This document shows, piece by piece, positions 22,801-26,295 of a stretch of DNA of 26,295 bases. The notes below the pieces were generated by a model. It saw only the letters and a program-made list of their open reading frames with translations. It ran no database searches and was not told the DNA's origin. Numbering within the stretch: the stretch's first letter is position 1; each line of letters begins with the position of its first letter. This stretch comes from Prevotellaceae bacterium UBA1743 (GTDB lineage: Bacteria; Bacteroidota; Bacteroidia; Bacteroidales; Bacteroidaceae): the NCBI GenBank assembly GCA_002314945.1, contig DCHV01000071.1, positions 1-26,295 of the forward strand. Reading direction: 5' to 3'. Made by a program: the position numbers and the translations under genes.

Positions 22801-25735
22801 CGACACCAATAGGCTTCCAGTCTTTCACATCAGACATGTCGATATCGGCGGTGAGCACGGCGTTAATGGTGCCATTACCCTTATTGACCGTACTGCTGAA
22901 CCATAGCATATTCTCTACATTCTTGATCTGATAGAATCCATCTGCAAAGGCAGGTTCTATACCATTGGGGTCAAGTTCTCCCTTGTTGATGTATGCACCT
23001 TCATCCGTGAGACTTACCTTCTTATGCGTGTTGTCAAGCACAGGATATGCATCTTCGCCCAAATTCTGGAACCAATGCTTGTCTTCCTGCCCCAGGTTGA
23101 GTGAATATGCAATTTTTCCGCTTGCCAATTCTTCTACCGTCGCGCCGACACAAGAGTTGGCGAATTGTTCATTCCAAGATCCGGGTACGCTTTCGTTTGT
23201 AAGCCAATAATTGTTCACACTCTTGTCGAACGTCATATTGGAAACACTGGGAATGAGGGAGGCAATGGTGCCTTCTCCGCTGAACGTGGCTGTACTCAAA
23301 CAATTGCTTACAACGATGCCGGCATTGTCAGCAAAACCGATAATTCCGCCACAAGTTCCATTGGCCGACATTTGGAACTTTCCATAGCAAGCACAATTGT
23401 TAATCTCCGTTCCCCATGCATATCCTACAATACCACCTTGTGGATCGCCATTGTTGCATGTGAGCGTTCCGTCATAGGAACAGTCACTGATAATAGATGC
23501 ATCTTGTGCGAAACCCACCAAACCGCCAACACCAAAGAAACCAGATCCGGAGGTCGGCTTCACATTGACGTTAAGTGAACTATGCACATTGCTTATTTTT
23601 GCATCCCATGCGCGGGCAATGGTTCCGAACATGTTGCAAGCTCCGGTGGCTTTGCAAACGAGAGAACCTTTCACGTTTAGATTTTTGATGACGGCATGTG
23701 GAGTACACCCGAAAAATCCATAGGCGGCCCAGTTAGCATCAATGTTCTTATTCAAGTTAACGGTTACAGTATGTCCGCCTCCGTCAAATACGCCCCAAAA
23801 TTGATTTACATCTGCGCCTCCGATGGGAATCCAATCGAACTTGCTAACATCTATGTCATTGAGCAGTAAACAGCTAATATTGAAATTACCTACTACAGTG
23901 ACCTGATGGGCAAACCAAAAGAGCTGACGTGCAGTCTTGATCTGATACACCCCGTCAATCGCTTCTGGAGCATCTCCTGTGAAGTCGGGATCCATTTTTC
24001 CACATAGTGTGCAGAAGTCCTCAAGATACTGATGTTCTCCTATTATGGTTTCCATGAATTCATTAGAGAAGGTGGCCTCTTCAACGGGCTTGTACGCACA
24101 ATCCACTTGGCTGGCATAGACCTGACGATGGGAAGAGAAAGGCACAGGGAACAAATCTGCATCGTCTCCCTCGCCAAGATTCTGACGGAATACAATTTCT
24201 TCTTGGTTTCCATTGAGCATATAGCAGGCAGTGCCATTTTCCATCTGATTAGTAGAAATCATGTTGTTTGTTCCACTTTGAGGGGCTACAAGCATATAGT
24301 TTTCTGTATATACATTGTTTATATACGTGTCAGAACCTGAATCTGAACATACAAAATAGCTGTTTTTGCCTTCAATGTCCTTTGCCAGCAATCCGTCACC
24401 ATTGGCAAGACAATTTTGGAACATACTGGATGTGCCCGTTCCTTCTTTTCCTGCAATAGCAGCTATGCAATATGCGTTTGAAGCGTCAATCATTCCGGCG
24501 AATGCACAGTTCTGAAAGGTTGACGGTCCCCATACCATGCCCACCATACCACCAACGATAGCTTCACCATCGTAAGTGTCTGTGATTTCGACAGAAGAAA
24601 CGCAATTAAGAAGAGTGGCGCCATATATCTGAGAAGCGACACCAGCCGCATATTTGTTACTGCTACTGATAGTACCTTTTGTCCACAGGTTCTTCACGAC
24701 GGCTCCTTTTGTCAATACGGCAAATGGAGCACAATTTTCTTCGTCTGTTTCCATTTCCATGGTAAGAGCATAGCCTTGGCCGTCGAAGATGCCACCGAAA
24801 GTCGGACACATATCCTCAATGGTCAATCCATCTATGTCTGCACTCAAACGATACTTGTCCAAGGCTTTTCCTTCACGCGCAGCTGCAACGAAGCTTTTCC
24901 AGTCTTCTAATGTGCCGAGAAGATAGTAGCCTTCATCGTCAATGTTCGAAAATTCGTCATGCTCAGCTTCACCTGTCTTTTTTGCCTGCATGTCATCATA
25001 TAAAGCGGCTATCTGATTTGCATTTAACGGCTCGTTGTATAGACGGGAAAATGCGATGTCGCCACGGAACGCTGCAGATGCATTGCTCCCATCTGGATCT
25101 GCGCCTATGCAGAACCAACGGTTATCTTCCCCAGGCAATCCGAATTCACCTGATGCGTTTTGATTAACAGTAGATAAAAAACCATCAACATACAGGCTTA
25201 AGGTACCTTGATTTTTATCCCATACGCCTACGAAATGAATCCATTGGTCTTTTACGGGGATATCCGGGAATTCAGCAATCTCGTATTTGTCGTTCACACG
25301 GAACTCGAAACGCCAAGTGCCATTTTTGAGAATCATGCCGAATCCACCACTGTCCTCCATTCCGAATACACTGATCCAATCGCTTGGAATCGACTCGCCT
25401 CTCCAATGAGGACGTACATAGGTCTCGAAACTCATACCATCGGAAATACCTTGCAAGAGGGCATCGGTAAGTTCTATCCGATAATAGTGTTCAGGATTTT
25501 GTCCCCATTCATTCTGATTGGCACAAAGGACATTCATTCCATACATGGGACTTTTTACTACAATTGGAGTTCCCACTGCCTTAACTTCGTTCTGAAGTGG
25601 GGAAATGTCGCTCGCGGTGCCATCATCATTAAACACGATGTCCAGCAAATCTGCCTTTGGCACTTGTGCGTTCACGTTGGTGCTGAAGATTGAAACAGTC
25701 AGCAACACAACAAATGTTAACATTGTTTTTCTCAT
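19841..25735 (-). CDS. Giant secreted LamG plus GLUG-type beta-helix repeat protein
   Basis: Protein of 1964 residues, signal peptide 1-23 (MRKTMLTFVVLLTVSIFSTN, cleaved near NAQ). Residues about 30-255 form a LamG/concanavalin-like lectin domain (MSFETYVRPHW, DQWIHFVGVWDK, LSLYVDGF, GDIAFSRLYNEPL). Then come five beta-helix units: a divergent one from about 267 (DEGYYLLGTLEDW) and four full ones from about 594, 932, 1272 and 1605, each opening DG(V/F)YQIK and about 333-340 residues long. Each full unit has DID or DVD, a (W/S)G.FDG.GHTV motif, IGRAWDA or similar, GVGG(L/I/V)VGYA(H/Q)D, NCANYG or similar, NNYW and H(W)(F/Y)Q..G.D.YPVLD. The tail (YDLQGRRVTKMSKGLYIMN) resembles sorting tails of the phylum. 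It is the first gene of operon A, probably the most abundant product, and likely surface-displayed for glycan binding or adhesion. No catalytic signature was seen. Confidence 0.9.
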   Translation of the reverse strand: MRKTMLTFVVLLTVSIFSTNVNAQVPKADLLDIVFNDDGTASDISPLQNEVKAVGTPIVVKSPMYGMNVLCANQNEWGQNPEHYYRIELTDALLQGISDGMSFETYVRPHWRGESIPSDWISVFGMEDSGGFGMILKNGTWRFEFRVNDKYEIAEFPDIPVKDQWIHFVGVWDKNQGTLSLYVDGFLSTVNQNASGEFGLPGEDNRWFCIGADPDGSNASAAFRGDIAFSRLYNEPLNANQIAALYDDMQAKKTGEAEHDEFSNIDDEGYYLLGTLEDWKSFVAAAREGKALDKYRLSADIDGLTIEDMCPTFGGIFDGQGYALTMEMETDEENCAPFAVLTKGAVVKNLWTKGTISSSNKYAAGVASQIYGATLLNCVSSVEITDTYDGEAIVGGMVGMVWGPSTFQNCAFAGMIDASNAYCIAAIAGKEGTGTSSMFQNCLANGDGLLAKDIEGKNSYFVCSDSGSDTYINNVYTENYMLVAPQSGTNNMISTNQMENGTACYMLNGNQEEIVFRQNLGEGDDADLFPVPFSSHRQVYASQVDCAYKPVEEATFSNEFMETIIGEHQYLEDFCTLCGKMDPDFTGDAPEAIDGVYQIKTARQLFWFAHQVTVVGNFNISCLLLNDIDVSKFDWIPIGGADVNQFWGVFDGGGHTVTVNLNKNIDANWAAYGFFGCTPHAVIKNLNVKGSLVCKATGACNMFGTIARAWDAKISNVHSSLNVNVKPTSGSGFFGVGGLVGFAQDASIISDCSYDGTLTCNNGDPQGGIVGYAWGTEINNCACYGKFQMSANGTCGGIIGFADNAGIVVSNCLSTATFSGEGTIASLIPSVSNMTFDKSVNNYWLTNESVPGSWNEQFANSCVGATVEELASGKIAYSLNLGQEDKHWFQNLGEDAYPVLDNTHKKVSLTDEGAYINKGELDPNGIEPAFADGFYQIKNVENMLWFSSTVNKGNGTINAVLTADIDMSDVKDWKPIGVDPDVAYFSGIFDGQGHTVKGCNFNTQLPIWDCGGLFGCVIYGTVKNVTVKGTLECNGDICSMFGTIGRAWSATISRVHSSLDITLPGTGYFGVGGIVGYAHDNTTITECTYSGTLTANNSTDAVGGILGRAAATTIVNCANWGTLSCQNSGCFLGGILGWGNDASFGGIQNCVSTGSVTCSAEEGGNVGALAATLDVSAEKKCVNNYWVEGSANRAADIDMTQATAIKPADISNGALCFYLNQGQEEPHWFQTIGTDSYPVLDNTHERVIMGGNGGYINPGSINPLGVEPELVDGVYQIKSTENLLWFALAVNSGQFTINGVLVNDVDLSPIESWAPIGISPDRNAYWGTFDGQGHTVSNLNISAHFADWGCVGLFGAVVHGSVKNLTVQGRITCDASACGMYGAIGRAWDAKISNIHSSLKIIPQQGSYFGVGGIVGYAHDNTFVDDCYFDGIIYCTNGQQPYGGLIGSASQVHINNCANYGTMDMQDNTEAIAGGICGSIDNAESTMTNCLNVGSLTQNGGFIGSMIGLVYNISTQSNNNYWLEGTSEVGARGEMSVTCVPAGEMASGSVAYALNEGQETMHWYQRIGSDKYPMLDEDHGVVLKTEEGYKNEGINPNGIEPELVDGVYQIKNAENLLWFALAVNSGQFNINGALIKDVDLSPIESWTPIGISPDYNAYWGTFDGQGHTVSNLNISAHFGDWGCVGLFGAVVHGGVKNLTVQGKLTCNSGACAMYGAIGRAWDAKLSNIHSSLEIEPQEGSYYGVGGVVGYAHDNTFIDDCDFTGTIHCTNGQQRYGGLVGMASLVHINNCANYGTMDLHDNTDALVGGICGSTDNAECTMTNCLNAGNVTQNGGFIGSMIGLIYNISADCKNNYWLEGTSEVGARGEVNVTCVTAAEMASGAIAYALNEGQEAAHWYQTLGSDPYPVLDATHGLVEKSGDDYTNGIASVKTGNQSDEIYDLQGRRVTKMSKGLYIMNGKKILVK
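19960..21957 (-). repeat. Two tandem 999-bp coding repeats (beta-helix units 4 and 5)
   Basis: The units beginning at codons 1605 (DNA 20923) and 1272 (DNA 21922) are offset by exactly 999 bp and match over long DNA stretches. One example is the block around gctgaccgtatggccctgtc, present near 20727 and 21724. Another is ctcctcgcgcacctacttcg, present near 20136 and 21137. They encode nearly the same protein sequence, whereas the units before them are clearly diverged at DNA level. This marks a recent tandem duplication that could contract or expand by recombination. Repeat edges are approximate. Confidence 0.85.
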
Positions 25736-25788
25736 AAAAATTAAAATTAATATTAATTAAAGTGGTATATTTTTCAATGTTTTCAGGA

Positions 25789-25820
25789 CAAAGTTAGTAT
25801 TATTTTAGGCTCGCGCCAAA
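25789..25820 (-). promoter_or_regulatory. Promoter of operon A
   Basis: On the minus strand, TTTG (25820-25817), a 20-nt spacer and TAACTTTG (25796-25789) match the Bacteroidetes consensus fully. Transcription should start near 25782, leaving a leader of roughly 45-50 nt before the ATG at 25735. Confidence 0.85.
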
Positions 25821-25823
25821 AAT

Positions 25824-25859
25824 GTCACTAGAAAATTTACTAGTGAGACAAAAAATAAT
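25824..25859 (-). promoter_or_regulatory. Putative operator upstream of operon A, shared with operon B
   Basis: TCACTAG (25825-25831) and CTAGTGA (25840-25846) form a perfect 7-bp inverted repeat immediately upstream of the -33 box. The right half runs into TGAGAC (25844-25849), an A-run and TAAT (to 25859), which recurs upstream of the operon B promoter at 9247-9264. TGAGAC starts 24 bp above the -33 box here and 26 bp above it there. A shared activator site is the simplest reading. Confidence 0.6.
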
Positions 25860-25866
25860 GAATAAT

Positions 25867-25932
25867 CCCAAATCGGTCATTAGGATTTCCCGGCGTCATA
25901 CGGCAGCGAGAAATCCTAATGATCGATTTGGG
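25867..25932. repeat. Long inverted repeat, 23-nt arms
   Basis: The arm at 25867-25889 (CCCAAATCGGTCATTAGGAT, then TTC) is complementary to 25910-25932 with one mismatch, around a 20-nt loop. No T-run follows on either strand. It separates the operon A control region from plus-strand debris and abuts the AraC fragment exactly at its right edge. It may be an extragenic palindrome, a mobile-element scar or a transcription barrier. Confidence 0.75.
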
Positions 25933-26001
25933 TTTAACAAAATATTCAAACTGAGCACTAACATGACTCCTTCGGAATACATGATGAGCATTCAGTTGTA
26001 G
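25933..26001 (+). pseudogene. C-terminal remnant of an AraC-type regulator
   Basis: The frame reads FNKIFKLSTNMTPSEYMMSI, then QL and TAG. This matches the last helix-turn-helix segment of AraC/HTH_18 domains (F..IFK...G.TPSEY). Everything before it is missing: the homology starts right after the inverted repeat. It is probably the tail of a regulator gene cut off when this locus or the palindrome arrived. Confidence 0.65.
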
Positions 26002-26096
26002 GAAAATCTATACGGTCATCAAAAGGTGGTCCGGATATTTTATGCACCTTTTGCCTGCTTCGTGACGAATATTATAGTGCCTGTTTTGCTTTTGCA

Positions 26097-26207
26097 ATGA
26101 CACGACAGAAACGCATATCGTTTGATCACAACCAGATATTTGCAGCCCAATATTTGACCTATCTGCCTACCGAAGATGAACTAAAGAAACTGATAACAGA
26201 ACAATGA
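26097..26207 (+). CDS. Short unassigned frame upstream of the Res gene, possibly a gene fragment
   Basis: From ATG 26097 the frame gives 36 residues (MTRQKRISFDHNQIFAAQYL, then TYLPTEDELKKLITEQ). It is open further upstream to 25962 without another ATG, so it may be the C-terminus of a truncated protein. The stop TGA overlaps the next start (ATGA), which is typical of genes in one operon and supports real coding. The product is not recognised; an accessory protein of the restriction module is a guess from context only. Confidence 0.4.
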   Translation: MTRQKRISFDHNQIFAAQYLTYLPTEDELKKLITEQ

Positions 26208-26295
26208 AGTTACGATACAAGCATCAACGCTTCCAAACCGAGGCCGTCAGGTACTTGTCCGCAGACAATGTGTACAACACCTTGGCATTCAAGTC
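26204..26295 (+). CDS. Type III restriction enzyme Res subunit / DEAD-box helicase, N-terminus
   Basis: Thirty codons before the right edge, starting MKLRYKHQRFQTEAVRYLSA. The pattern MKL.(F/Y)KHQ.(F/Y)Q..A is the usual opening of type III restriction Res subunits, ATP-dependent helicase-nucleases that cut unmethylated DNA with the Mod partner. The helicase motifs lie outside the window, so the call rests on this short N-terminus. It is on the opposite strand to the main locus and belongs to a separate module. Confidence 0.5.
   Translation, partial: MKLRYKHQRFQTEAVRYLSADNVYNTLAFK

Noticed and set aside
19960..25000. Regularly spaced repeats that could suggest an array such as CRISPR
   Set aside because: The period is about 1 kb and in frame, encoding protein domains; there are no short repeats with unique spacers and no cas genes.

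Overview
The window looks like a chromosomal accessory or glycan-utilisation region from a Bacteroidales bacterium (Bacteroides/Prevotella type). The support is Bacteroidetes-type promoters (TTTG, about 20 nt, TAnnTTTG), almost no Shine-Dalgarno sequences, lipoprotein and Tat signals typical of the group, C-terminal tails of the form YDLQGRRV..KGLYI..GKK, and families such as GH120, FAS1 lipoproteins and GLUG-motif surface proteins. All ten main genes are on the minus strand, so transcription runs from the right edge to the left. No tRNA, rRNA, CRISPR array or intact insertion sequence is visible.

Right edge (about 25860-26295): debris on the plus strand. It holds a 23-nt-arm inverted repeat, a C-terminal scrap of an AraC-type regulator, a short unassigned reading frame, and the first 30 codons of a probable type III restriction (Res) subunit overlapping that frame by ATGA. 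This marks the boundary of the locus.

Operon A (25735 to 10976): a clear promoter at 25789-25820 drives a 1964-residue LamG plus five-fold GLUG-type beta-helix surface protein, a two-FAS1-domain lipoprotein, a CotH-kinase protein with two lamin-tail domains, and a second GLUG-type protein of 1172 residues whose start codon overlaps the stop of the CotH gene. All look exported, and three carry sorting-like C-terminal tails.

Regulator (10816 to 9311): a membrane-spanning one-component AraC-family regulator. Its periplasmic domain is itself a GLUG-type beta-helix homologous to the domains of the two surface proteins. Operon B (9118 to 2711, ending at a strong terminator at 2509-2532) encodes an L-fucose-isomerase-like Tat/lipoprotein, a Tat-type double FAD-oxidoreductase and a DUF4874/DUF4832 protein. 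The promoters of operons A and B share architecture (same 20-nt spacer) and an upstream element (TGAGAC, A-run, TAAT, plus an opposing GTCAC/GTCTCAC half) at nearly the same distance. This suggests co-regulation, most economically by the regulator encoded between them.

Left end (2093 to 1): a GH120-type beta-xylosidase and the N-terminus of a probable secreted Gfo/Idh/MocA (GH109-like) enzyme. The working picture is a SusC/SusD-less glycan-associated locus in which surface beta-helix/FAS1/CotH proteins, secreted sugar enzymes and a sensor sharing the surface-protein fold form one regulon. That functional picture is inference.
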